64,000 nucleotides of DNA from Blepharisma stoltei. Lineage: Eukaryota > Ciliophora > Heterotrichea > Heterotrichida > Blepharismidae. Below are positions 22,924-32,758 of the stretch, piece by piece. The notes under the pieces are model-generated. The model saw nothing but the letters and a program-made list of their open reading frames with translations. It was not told the origin of the DNA and made no database searches. A program made the translations under genes and the position numbers. Where the stretch lies: assembly GCA_914767885.1 (NCBI GenBank), contig CAJZBQ010000022.1:310001-374000 (forward strand), written 5' to 3'. Positions within the stretch are counted from its first letter, which is position 1, and every line of letters begins with the position of its first letter.

Positions 22924-24697
22924 ATGATAAATAGTAATATGCAAATCAACGCTTTAAATGAAGGAATCATGACTTATTTGATTGAAACAAGGTTTGGAGA
23001 CCCAGTTTTTAGCATGGATATATATGGCAATCAGCTAGTTTATGGGACAGCTTTGGGGCAGATCGGCAGTTTTAATATTGAGAGCTTTGACTTGATTATG
23101 CTGACAGAAATGACTGAAGAATGTGTACGAGGGATTTTTATATCAGATGACCATGTAATTTATGCAGCGGTAGGAGATTTATATGTCCTAGTTTTGTTTA
23201 AAAATGAAAACGATGAATGAGGAATGGATGAAATCAAGTATGAAGGAAGAGAACATTCAAGTTTACTATGCACATATAGCCAGATAATACAGCATAAAGG
23301 CAAAATTTGTATTTTTGTGATTGATTAGATGAGATTAGATTTAAGATGGGTATTTATAGTCCCTGCTTCGTGGATTGCATGCCGCGAGTGCGAACTCACT
23401 CGCAGGGTGGCAGAGCGTACCCACAGCAAGCCCGGGCCGAAACCCCGGTTTCTCGGTAGAGGTAAAGGTCAAGGGACAGGGTCATACTGACCGCCTCCAT
23501 TTCTAACTTGCCGTGTTGCCCAAGTTGACGCCAACACTGCCCTCTCCTACGCCAGATCGCCCCTTTTGATCGGGACCCTTTTAACTGGAGAGACTTGCGC
23601 CCTTGAGGTCTCTAAGTCGAGCTTCGCCTCCCCTCTTTCCCGGATCATCTCCAAGAAAGAACTCAACCCCATCGGGATTCGGAGCTAAGCCACCATGTAG
23701 CTTAGGCAAGTAAGTCACCCTGCCTCTTTCGGACACCGAGTCTGGGCCTCGGCGCTACTGGCAAAAAGAATGCGAAAAACTGCTGCCCGGGTCAAGTCCC
23801 AAAATCAGCGGAAATTGGGCTGGGCCTCTTGCCTCGAGGCTAACTCTCCCCTTGAGTAGCTCTCCGCATCTAAAAACCACGTCCGGTATACATAAGGACA
23901 CCCGCCACGGGAGGACGGGTCGCTCGTCTCCGGCCATTTTATGTATATGTATTTTTGTGATTGATAATGATAAAGAAATACTGTCATCAATAAGAAGTGA
24001 TGGGAAATCTAAAGTTTTAATTATCAACGCAATTTCAAATGAGCATGAAGAATACCAAGGAATCTGCTTCCCAAAATCGTCTATTCCGCTTGATTTCGAT
24101 GGACAAAGGCTTTTATGAATAGAAGAGTTTCCTAGGCACCGAGAATTAAAACTAACAACTTTTAACCCTCTAAGCCACTACAAATGTAAACACCTCGACA
24201 AGCATTTTGGCCATCTATCACAGCCGTTTTTATTGCAGGACTCAATGATTTTTGTACACAACTATAAAGAGATAAAATCAATGGATCTTTTATCAGGCGA
24301 ATTCACAGCGATAATAGGTATCCACTCTGAAGATATTGTATGCATTTTTCCTATACTCTTTCCATCGCAGGTAAATCCTAACGGCAATGAAGAAAACGAG
24401 GGGCATCTGCTAACAAGCCGAGGAATAGTGATAGCTGCTGACAAAAAAGGGATCATTTGTCTTTGGCAAGATGGGAATTTACTAGAAAAAATAGATTTGT
24501 GCTGTCTAGAAGGATTTGAAGTAGAAGCAAGAGATAGGCTCTTTGGGATGGGGTATCCTTATGTGATTAGAGCTGGGGGCATTTGAATAGCTGTTTCAAC
24601 TGATATTGGAATTATTATTTTAAAAAGCAATTATTTAAAACAGAATGGAGGAATTGAAAGCACTGCCCCTAGTCTTGGCAGTAAGTCGTGAGCATAA
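22924..24697 (+). CDS. Unrecognised WD/beta-propeller-like protein, split by a retroelement-like insert
   Basis: 377 aa after removal of 640 bp (one target copy plus insert B); UGA = Trp four times. Blocks such as FGDPVFSMDIYGNQLVYGTA, GQIGSFNIESFDLIMLTEMT, SMIFVHNYKEIKSMDLLSG and RGIVIAADKKGIICLWQDGN have the hydrophobic pattern of WD40 blades. The gene begins 8 bp after the preceding stop codon and ends 24 bp before the next start codon. The join duplicates the peptide CIFVID exactly, so removal at the duplication is frame-perfect. Confidence 0.75.
23308..23965 (-). mobile_element. Retroelement-like insert B (622 bp) with 18-bp target duplication, in an exon
   Basis: TGTATTTTTGTGATTGAT is at 23308-23325 and 23948-23965. 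The element is clearly homologous to insert A, GC-rich, and on the minus strand starts ATACATAAAATGGCC and ends in an AT-rich tail (TCTTAAATCTAATCTCATC). Deleting 640 bp gives KICIFVIDNDKEILSS. TA occurs within the duplication, so a TA-to-TA excision would be exact. Confidence 0.85.
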
Positions 24698-24721
24698 TAA
24701 GTATAATGTTGAATTAATAAA

Positions 24722-25978
24722 ATGTCCTCTATTCGAGCTTGGCAAAAATTATCAAACAGGACAGAGCCATTTCAATACACAGTATGGACTGAGTTCACAC
24801 CTCTTGCAATCAAAAATCAAGCTGTCAACTTAGGCCAAGGGTTTCCTGGCTTTAAATGTCCAGATTTTGTAAAACAGGCTTTAGCTGATGCTACAAATGC
24901 TGATGAAAATCAATATGCAAGGTCGCAAGGTTTCCTGCCTCTTGTTCAAGAAATTGCAAGGGTATATGGGAGAAAGCACAACCGTGAAATTAACCCTCTC
25001 ACAGAAGTAGTTGTCACAGTAGGAGCTACTGAAGGAATTATGAGCTCGTTTTTAGGGATGATTGATGAAGGAGACGAGGTTGTCATTATTGAGCCTTCTT
25101 TTGACTGCTATATTCCAGCAATTATTATGAATGGAGGAAAACCAGTAGGAGTGCCACTTATTCCACCTCAGCCTGGAGAAACTCTTTGGAATATTGATTT
25201 TGAAAGGCTAGAATCTGCATTTAATGAGAGGACAAGGGTTTTTATGATAAACACCCCGCATAATCCTATTGGAAAAGTTTTTAGCAGACAAGAACTTGAA
25301 AGAATTGCTGCTATTCTTAATAAGTGGCCAAATGTAGCTATTATATCGGATGAAGTGTATGAATATGTCATTTTTGACGATAGAGAACATTTAAGTATTG
25401 CTGATTTTTCTAATTTGTGGGAGAGAACGGTTACATTAAGCAGCGCAGGGAAAATATTTTCTATTACGGGATGGAAAACTGGATGGGCTGTTGGTGGGCC
25501 TTATGTGATTAAAAAAATTGCAACTTCCCATCTTTGGAATCCTTATTGTTCTAACACTCCTTGCCAAGGCGCAGTGGCAAGATGTTTGAGAATTGCTGAT
25601 GAGCCTTATAATGGATTTCCAAATTATTATCTGTGGCTCAGAAATGAATATTCAAGAAAACGAGAAATTTTGTATAATTTATTAAAAAATGCAAAAACAC
25701 TTAATTTAGACCCAATCATGCCGGAAGGAGGGTTCTTTTTGTGCGCAAGAGTTGATCCAAGTGTTATTGATAGAAGTTATCTAGAAACAGCGACTCCAGA
25801 TTTTGCATTTAGTAGATGGCTCACAGAACAAATAAAAATTTGCACTATTCCATGCTCGGCATTTTATTTACCAGAGCACAAACAAGATGGGGAAAATTTA
25901 GTAAGATTTGCATTATGCAAAGATTATTCAGATTACGAGGCAGCAGCTAAAATATTAATTAATGATAATTCCTCCTAA
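24722..25978 (+). CDS. Kynurenine--oxoglutarate transaminase / cysteine-S-conjugate beta-lyase family
   Basis: 418 aa, single exon, no insert. PLP-dependent class I/II aminotransferase: NLGQGFPGFKCPDFVK near residue 37, QYARSQGFLPLVQEIA, VVTVGATEGIMSSFLG, PSFDCYIP, NTPHNPIGKVFS, ISDEVYEYVIFD, and the PLP-lysine site SSAGKIFSITGWKTGWA with Lys at residue 244. An Arg for the substrate carboxylate is in VRFALCKD near the C-terminus. The N-terminus has no obvious mitochondrial presequence. The exact substrate (kynurenine, glutamine or others) cannot be told from sequence. Confidence 0.93.
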   Translation: MSSIRAWQKLSNRTEPFQYTVWTEFTPLAIKNQAVNLGQGFPGFKCPDFVKQALADATNADENQYARSQGFLPLVQEIARVYGRKHNREINPLTEVVVTVGATEGIMSSFLGMIDEGDEVVIIEPSFDCYIPAIIMNGGKPVGVPLIPPQPGETLWNIDFERLESAFNERTRVFMINTPHNPIGKVFSRQELERIAAILNKWPNVAIISDEVYEYVIFDDREHLSIADFSNLWERTVTLSSAGKIFSITGWKTGWAVGGPYVIKKIATSHLWNPYCSNTPCQGAVARCLRIADEPYNGFPNYYLWLRNEYSRKREILYNLLKNAKTLNLDPIMPEGGFFLCARVDPSVIDRSYLETATPDFAFSRWLTEQIKICTIPCSAFYLPEHKQDGENLVRFALCKDYSDYEAAAKILINDNSS

Positions 25979-26748
25979 ATTATTTAAGAAAGAAAAATAA
26001 TTTTATATTATTTGCTAAATACATTAGAAATAATTTAAATTAAATTTTTTGGTGCTAAAATACGAGCAAACTTTATATTTCTTTACTCAAATCCGCCAAA
26101 ATAAAAAATGTTTTATTATTCTCCACTCCGGTAAAGAAAGTTAAATGTTTAAATAACTTAAATATGGAAATAAGGCTTAAATAAAGTCATCGATTTAAAT
26201 TTAAAAAGAATTTAAAAAACTCAAATAAGCCAACCTACAAAAGCCTTAATAAAATAGCCAAAATAATCTCGTTACAAATTGAGGCCAAAAAAATTCTTAC
26301 TCCCCCCCCTCCGTGAGTGAATAAAACCATTAGAAAAATCGCTATTTTTTGCCCAAAAACCCACCCTCCGTGAGCGAACAAACATTTTTTTAATAGAAAA
26401 ATTTTTTATGGAAAAAAATTTTGATAATAAGTGATAATTAGTATAATGAAATCTAGTGCTAATTCTTTTAATTTTAAACAAATTGCTTTTTAAAACATAA
26501 ATTTTATAAATTAAATTAATATTTGAATTCCAATTTTCGCGAATTAGGAGGATTTTTTAAATTCCAAAAACAATATTTTTTATAAAATTTATATATAAAT
26601 TTTTTTAAAAAACAAAAATTAACCCCCCTCCGTGAGTGAACAAAATTTTTTTGTTCACTCACGGAGGGGGGGAGTTAAAAAATTCGTTTAACAGTTGTTA
26701 AGAAATGAGCTACTGCAATGATGCCATGGTGATTTTTCATATTTATAA
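25979..26748. other. Intergenic region with an intact MITE
   Basis: AT-rich spacer; the only recognised feature is the family-1 MITE at 26300-26674. Confidence 0.6.
26297..26677. mobile_element. MITE family 1, intergenic
   Basis: The element is 26300-26674 with TTA duplicated on both sides. Two direct units (CCCTCCGTGAGTGAATAAA; CCCTCCGTGAGCGAAC) sit at the left end, about 60 bp apart, and a unit-unit hairpin at the right end. It is closely similar to the copies at 48.2, 57.2, 58.6 and 61.5 kb. Confidence 0.88.
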
Positions 26749-27945
26749 ATGACAAAATATTATCTTCTATGCATTTACCTAATCGCAAGCTCTGTCTATA
26801 GCTGTAATAGTATTTGCTTCTCATGCTCAACAATAATTGGAACTTGAATAGTCAATAATTGCACAAATGCATACTGCCGAGCAAAAGATACTGACTGCAA
26901 TAATAGCTGTTCAATATGCACTGATGAAAATCTCCCTATCCCATGCGGGATTATTTCAGCCTCTCATACGAAATGTAAGAATCTTCCAGTAATTTTTATT
27001 TAGAGTATATGTGGTGGTGACGTGAGCATATTTACGACCCAATCAGGCATAGTAGAAATTTCTCCAAAAATAAACCAATTTCAAGTTTGTGAATGGTATA
27101 TAGACAGCAGAAACTCATTTTCTTCTAAAGAGAATCATTATATTGATGTTAAAATTGTATTTCAAGATGTGAATCCAAATGATATGGTATATTTTATGTA
27201 GAATATAGGCAATTTGACAATATGAGCCTATGATGTTGATTCTTCTGATGCATCTCCAAACCTAAGCTCTTTGTCCCCTTTGAAATTCCAATTGCAGCCA
27301 GATAACGTAGCGTCCATGACTTCTGAAAGGCTAATTAAATCAAATTATTTAATAATTGATTATATCACTGGGAACTCGTACGATTCATATGCTGGGATTC
27401 ATATATCATGAGTTGCACAAATAAATTCATCAGGTGGGAGTAATAATAATCAACTATTAACTATAGTTGCTTTAACTCTTTCTATTTTTTTTACACTCGC
27501 TTGCAGTATAGCAGTCGCATGAAGAATCATTCGAACAATTAGAAGGAGAGATAGAGTAATAGATGGGGCAAGAGTAGTATATCCTCAAACCATGGGGAGA
27601 GCTAGAGAATATGAGGCAATTCCTGACGATTCAGCTATAATTTTATCAGAAGAAAATATTGAGAGATATATGCCAAAAACAAAATATGTGGAAGGTTTAG
27701 TAGAGATTGGTGAATGCACTTGTTGTGTTTGCTTTGAAGAGTAAGAGGTATTTAGATTCAAAGCTAATAGTGAAGCTAGAAAACTTCTGTGTAGGCACGT
27801 TTATCACGCATCGTGCATAGAGGATTGGTTAGTGTCACAAGGAGGGATCCCAAAATGCCCATTGTGTAAATGCAATCCATTTCAGCCTCTATTTGATAAC
27901 TCATCTGATATTAATGAAGGGGTAAGGTCAGAAAACCCAGATTAA
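26749..27945 (+). CDS. Transmembrane RING-H2 protein (putative E3 ubiquitin ligase), three 15-nt introns
   Basis: 383 aa. Simple ORF scanning misses it because of UGA = Trp (four sites) and three 15-nt introns. An N-terminal signal peptide (MTKYYLLCIYLIASSVYS) is followed by a Cys-rich lumenal region with 13 or so Cys to residue ~90. A transmembrane segment lies near residues 235-260 (LLTIVALTLSIFFTLACSIA), then a basic cytoplasmic stretch. A RING-H2 domain is at the C-terminus: C-x2-C, then CRHVYHASCIEDW and KCPLCK. RING-H2 proteins of this type ubiquitinate membrane or endocytic cargo; the role here is inferred. Confidence 0.88.
26989..27003 (+). other. 15-nt intron (RING-H2 gene, 1)
   Basis: GTAATTTTTATTTAG; joins KNLP to SICGG. 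Confidence 0.9.
27187..27201 (+). other. 15-nt intron (RING-H2 gene, 2)
   Basis: GTATATTTTATGTAG; joins NPNDM to NIGNL. Confidence 0.9.
27741..27755 (+). other. 15-nt intron (RING-H2 gene, 3)
   Basis: GTAAGAGGTATTTAG; lies inside the RING domain and its removal restores the zinc-ligand spacing. Confidence 0.92.
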
Positions 27946-28369
27946 TAAGCTTTGGTTCAATAATTCTTCCTTTCAAAATAAAACTGGGAGTGCAAGTTTA
28001 AATTATCTTCTATGATAAATTTCATTTATAGACATTTTAAAGAATTAATCATTTAATATTTAAAAAAAGAAAATCATTAATAAAAATTTAATTTCTTGAA
28101 ATATAATATTAATTACATAGAAAAAGTGCTATACTTTTTCTCTGGGGCATATTTAAGGCTTATTAAAAAGAGATTATTAAAAGAATTGAAAATAAAAAAA
28201 AATTTTAGGTTTTGAAGAATAAGGCTATTTTTACGATTTTTTAAGCATTTGATAATAGCATCTCATGCTTCCTTTATTTTCAGGGTAGTTTAGTAAATTT
28301 GCAAGCCGCTTGCACCATATATGCAAACTATTTTGAAAGAAATGATTAAATTTGGAAACTACTATAAAT
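27946..28369. other. Intergenic spacer
   Basis: About 420 bp, AT-rich; nothing recognised. Confidence 0.45.
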
Positions 28370-31034
28370 ATGAGTGGAAGTGCAGATAAATTTAAGCCAA
28401 GCAGTAATCGCTATTCAAATCCGAAGTCTAATCCATACTTCCAAGAATCAAGCCAAAATCCATGGGAATCTCCTAAACCACTTCCAGCATACACTCCTAA
28501 ATACCAATTTTCAACTTTAAATTCTTTGCCGGTTCGCCATACACAATCCAATTCTGCTCTAAATGAACCCCAGCACTCATGAACTGTCAATAGGCGGAGC
28601 CAACTTTCGTTAACTTCTCCTCAGAATAAAATGAGATCTCAAGAAATCAAAAATCAACTGGAAAATGAGCTAAAACGACTAGACGAAGATTTCACGTTTG
28701 ATTATGATGAAGAGGTTTCTTTGATTCAATCGGCGAAATATATTAAGCAGGCCGTCGATAAAATTATTTTTGAAAAACAGCAGGTCATTGAGCAGGGAAA
28801 TAGATTATCGCAGAGACCACTTAGCATGGTAAGTGAAATAGGGAGTAATCCTTCAGCAATAGAAGAATTAAAATCAAGCTTAGAAAATCAAAATTTTCAA
28901 GCTTCTCAAGAATTGGAAAAAATTAGATTTGATAATGATGAATAGGAAATTACAATTTTGTATAAGAATAAAGAATTTATGATATTTATATTAACAAAAT
29001 CATTTTTTAAATAGCATAAAAAAACTCAAAATCAGCTTAAGAGATATGAATCAATACTGAGGCAAAAAGAGAAAAACTTAAAAGACCAAGAAACTCATGT
29101 AAACTATGAAAAAGCTCAGGTTGAAAAAGAAAAAACAGAAATTCACCAAGAAAGAGACAAATTAGCATTTGAAAAAGATTGATTAGACATAATTATAGCG
29201 GGTCACAGTGCTATTACAATCCCTATACTCTCAGGATTTTCAGACTCAGGTGGCCTTAAGTTACTAGTGTTCACACGTAATGCCATTTTCGTGTCTATCT
29301 CTCACACAAAAATTATGCTATCATCAATCTAGCGGAGAGACCCGCCCGATCATGCTTGGGCCCATCTCTACGATAAAGAACTCTCTTCAAGGTAAGAGCT
29401 AATCGTCTAATTCCTCCTTTCTGTAACTATTCTGCCTTTTTACAAACTATTATTGCTTATTTGAAAAAAAGAAGAAAACCAAAAGACTTTGACAATAATA
29501 AACGAAGAAAAGCAAAAACTCAATGCTCAAATGAACAGTTTAGATAATAAGTTTTTAGAAATCAAAGAAGCCTTAGGAGAGCTTGAAAGAGATCCAAAAA
29601 ACCAGGCCAAAGGCTCTCTTGATGAATTTGAGCAACAAAGACTTGACTTTTTAATGGAATGTGAAGAAAAAGCTGAATGGATAGCAAAAGCTGAAGAAAG
29701 CTTAAATACAAAAGAAAGGATTTTAGCCGAACAACAAGAAGAATTAGGCCAGCTCTCTCAATCTTTACAGCAGCTTAAAGATGAAATGGAAAGTCAGCAG
29801 GAAGCCATATCCTCAAATCTCGAGTTACAGTCAAAGTCAATTCAAAATGAGTCAAAGTTGCTAGAAGATAAAAAAAAAGAAATCGAGTCAACCTTAAAGA
29901 TCCTCAATGAAAAGCTAAAAACAGTCGAAGCCCTTGAAAAAGGCTTAGAAGAACAAAAAAGAATCAGAGAAAACGAAGAGCAAAAGCTTAAAGAGCATTA
30001 TATCGTTAAGCTAGACGAAGCAATAAAAATGAATGAAGAAGCTCAAGAAAACATGAAACTTTTGGCTGAAAAAGAAGCATTTATTGATGAAATTATTCAA
30101 AAAATCAAGGAGGAAGAAATTGAGCTGGAAAATAGATGAAAATATTTAGAAGATGTAGAGAAGATGAAAGAAGAATTAGAAAAAGTAAGAATGATGTATG
30201 AAGAAGCCAATAATGAGCTAAAGAAAAGAGATGAAAAGCAGCAGGAGCTGATCAAAGAAATCCAAGAAAGAGAAGATAAAGTTCTTCTCAGAGAGAATCA
30301 AGGGAATAATGGAGCTACACAGTCAAACGAGAGAATAGAAGAACTTTATAACAGCTTACTTCCCTATTCCAAAGCGAATATAAATTTTGCTTGCTTATGG
30401 AGGGATAAATTTTTTAGAAAAATTTATATATTAATTTTATGTGAATTTTTTTTTGAATTCGAACGCAAAAATTAATTTAATTTGTAAAATTTATTTTTAA
30501 AGTGCAAACTGTTTAAAACTTAAATGAATTAGTAAGATTTTCATTATACTAATTATTTCATAAAAATTTTATTCACTCCAAAATTTCGGAATGATTTTAT
30601 TCGCTCACTAAACGGAAGCGTTAGAAGAGAAACTCCAATTTATTTTGCAAAAAGAATCTGAGCTGCAAAAAATGCAAGAATATATTGAAAAAGACCGAGA
30701 AGATATCGACAAAACTGCTGATTTGCTACAAAAAATCCATAGTGAGCTCAGTGAGCAGCGTGAGCTCCAAACCTTAGAACAAGAAAAAATAAAGTTAGAC
30801 AAGAAAAAGATCTTAGACATGCTTGAAAGATTGAATGAAGAAAGCCTAAATATCAAGGCCAAAGAAGAAGAGCTGCTTGAAAAAGAAGAATTTTTGAACT
30901 CAAAAGAAGTCGAGCTCCTAGAAAAAGAAAGCGACATTGTCAAGAAAAGCCATGGCTCTATTGAAAAAGAGAGTGAAAGCGAAGAAAAGCCAGAAGATAA
31001 CGTAAAAGATGGGTCTCAGCCTGAAGAAAGTTAA
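28370..31034 (+). CDS. Long coiled-coil protein, three inserts
   Basis: About 674 aa after removing inserts at 28933-29016, ~29179-29472 and 30357-30621; UGA = Trp at least twice. Residues 1-~85 are Ser/Asn/Pro-rich and disordered. Almost everything after ~95 is Glu/Lys-rich coiled coil (for example EKDREDIDKTADLLQKIHSE), ending in an acidic Ser-rich tail. ATG at 28370 is chosen because the frame upstream has no ATG. Likely a structural protein of basal body, cilium or cortex, by composition only. The middle join is the least certain. Confidence 0.75.
28933..29016. other. Short IES (84 bp)
   Basis: TAA at both borders; deletion joins KIRFD to KKTQNQLKRYE and removes an in-frame TAG. Unique AT-rich sequence. 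Confidence 0.8.
29167..29472. mobile_element. Retroelement-like insert (~290 bp) in coiled-coil gene
   Basis: ATTTGAAAAA occurs before (29167-29176) and after (29459-29468) a non-coding, relatively GC-rich stretch that contains TATAGCGGGTC and GAGACCCGCC. Removing 29179-29472 restores LAFEKEENQKTLTI. Several TA pairs would also keep frame, so the true borders are open. Confidence 0.55.
30357..30621. mobile_element. IES (265 bp), decayed MITE
   Basis: TTA at both borders; deletion gives NSLEEKLQFILQKESE. Internal motifs (TTATGGAGGG at the left; TTCGCTCACTAAACGG at the right; conserved middle AAACTGTTTAAAACTTAA) match the family-1 MITE after substantial decay. Confidence 0.82.
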
Positions 31035-31057
31035 GTTAATTAACCATTATTTAATCA

Positions 31058-32029
31058 CTACAAGAATTTTAAGTTCTGCATTATCGATCTAGAAAACTCG
31101 AAGTGCTCACTAGCTGTCATTTCAGCTTGAAGCTGAGGAGTTATGTCAGAAAGAGTGACAGGGTTTCCAAGGACGTTGAATTTTTGTAAATTTTCATTGT
31201 TTTCGGTAACTTTTTTCCTCTTTTTGTTTCTCCTTTCAAATCTGTGATAATATCTCATTAAGTCTCTGTCAACGTCTTTGAGCTCTTCAGTGTCATCTCT
31301 TTTTTCTTCATCTGCTTCAGGAAGATTGACTGCAATTGTATAGTTTCTAGAGGATCCATCTACAATAGGAGCAGCCCTATATGATTGTGCACGATTTGCA
31401 GGTCTTGGCTCATCGATTACGTCAGGCATGATCCCAAAAAATGAAGGCGGCAAGTCAATATTTAGGCAGTTCCTCATTTGACTTTCCAATAGCCTAATTT
31501 GCTGTATCCCTCTGTCTCTCTGATCGAGTGCTTCTGTGACATTTAAAAGTTTTTGGACTAAAGGTGATCCCTGACAGAAATTACATGTAAATCGAGATAT
31601 AGCCGCATCTTCGACAGAATAATCCCTATGACATTTTTCACATTTATATAGAATTTGCCTTGCATCATCAACCAATTTCTCGAGGGATTCCTTAAGATCC
31701 ACAATTCTGCAGCATATCACATTTTTGATATCAGGATTAAACCCCCAATAAACCATTTTCCCAATGTCTGGTCCTCTCGTAAACATATTTCCGCTTCTTT
31801 CCTCATGTCTCCTATCTCTTCTTCCTTCTCTACATATCAAAATGCTGTTTTCCCCCATTTCAATTAAAGCTTGTCTTACTCTTTTGAAAGGAAGATTTAA
31901 AGCTTCCGACATTTGATGTTCCTCAACATTTTTGTAATAAAGAATATAGTCAAGAACTACAATGGCTGCTTCATCATAAAATGTGCGAATAACTATCTTG
32001 AGAAGGTCTTCAAAAAGCTTTAAAGACAT
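31058..32029 (-). CDS. GTF2E1: TFIIE alpha subunit (general transcription factor)
   Basis: 323 aa, one exon. N-terminal winged-helix region (residues ~5-95; LFEDLLKIVIRTFYDE, ALNLPFKRVRQAL), then a zinc ribbon with C130-x2-C133 and C149-x2-C152, followed by helices and an acidic/basic tail. TFIIEalpha recruits and regulates TFIIH at RNA polymerase II promoters. The length is shorter than human but typical for protists. It is divergently transcribed from the next gene with only 30 bp between start codons. Confidence 0.92.
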   Translation of the reverse strand: MSLKLFEDLLKIVIRTFYDEAAIVVLDYILYYKNVEEHQMSEALNLPFKRVRQALIEMGENSILICREGRRDRRHEERSGNMFTRGPDIGKMVYWGFNPDIKNVICCRIVDLKESLEKLVDDARQILYKCEKCHRDYSVEDAAISRFTCNFCQGSPLVQKLLNVTEALDQRDRGIQQIRLLESQMRNCLNIDLPPSFFGIMPDVIDEPRPANRAQSYRAAPIVDGSSRNYTIAVNLPEADEEKRDDTEELKDVDRDLMRYYHRFERRNKKRKKVTENNENLQKFNVLGNPVTLSDITPQLQAEMTASEHFEFSRSIMQNLKFL

Positions 32030-32059
32030 TTATTATAAGATTTTATTTATTAAATAAAC

Positions 32060-32560
32060 ATGTCAAGTTATATTTTGTTTGAAGAAAATAACGATGAAAC
32101 ACCAAGTAGGCTGAAATTTAACCCTATGGTCGAAGTCACAGAGTTTGAGCAAGAAGAAAGGGAAAGGGGGGGGATTAGTGAGATAGATGGAAAAGTTCTA
32201 AGAAGCAGCAAACATTATAAGAAGTCTGGAGATTGGCTTAAAGAAAGAGAAAAAGCAATAAGTTTGAATAGGAAAACGAAAAATTCAGTTAAGGAGAGGG
32301 TCAATTCAAAGCTTAAATCGCTGTCTCCTTTAAGAGTTTCAAGCAATTCATGCTATAGGAGAAAAGATAATGTGTCATCTCGGAGAAGCACAAATTATTC
32401 TATTAGGATAAATAGCAAAGGAAAATCAATGGTTCAATCACCAATGCTCAGGACAAGAAAAGGGAGGATGAGGGATTCAATAAGGAATAGCATTGCTGCC
32501 TTGACTCAAATATATGGGTCTAGAAATTCAAAATGTTCAGAAACTTTTCAAAAATACTAA
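32060..32560 (+). CDS. Small basic Ser/Arg/Lys-rich protein, unrecognised
   Basis: 166 aa, one exon. An acidic N-terminal 50 residues is followed by a strongly basic, Ser-rich, disordered region. No domain recognised. It shares a 30-bp divergent promoter interval with TFIIE alpha. Confidence 0.65.
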   Translation: MSSYILFEENNDETPSRLKFNPMVEVTEFEQEERERGGISEIDGKVLRSSKHYKKSGDWLKEREKAISLNRKTKNSVKERVNSKLKSLSPLRVSSNSCYRRKDNVSSRRSTNYSIRINSKGKSMVQSPMLRTRKGRMRDSIRNSIAALTQIYGSRNSKCSETFQKY

Positions 32561-32758
32561 TGAAAAACTACCTAGAATATTTGTAACTATTATATAACAG
32601 TTTTCAGCATATATTAAATAAACATTTAAGCATATATTTATTAGAAAGTTTATTTTTCAAGCATCTTTACCAAAAAATACAATTATTATGTTTTGCATTT
32701 TATCATGAAAAGATTTAATTTAATTATCTAAAATTTCACTAAGAACACGAATAAAAAT

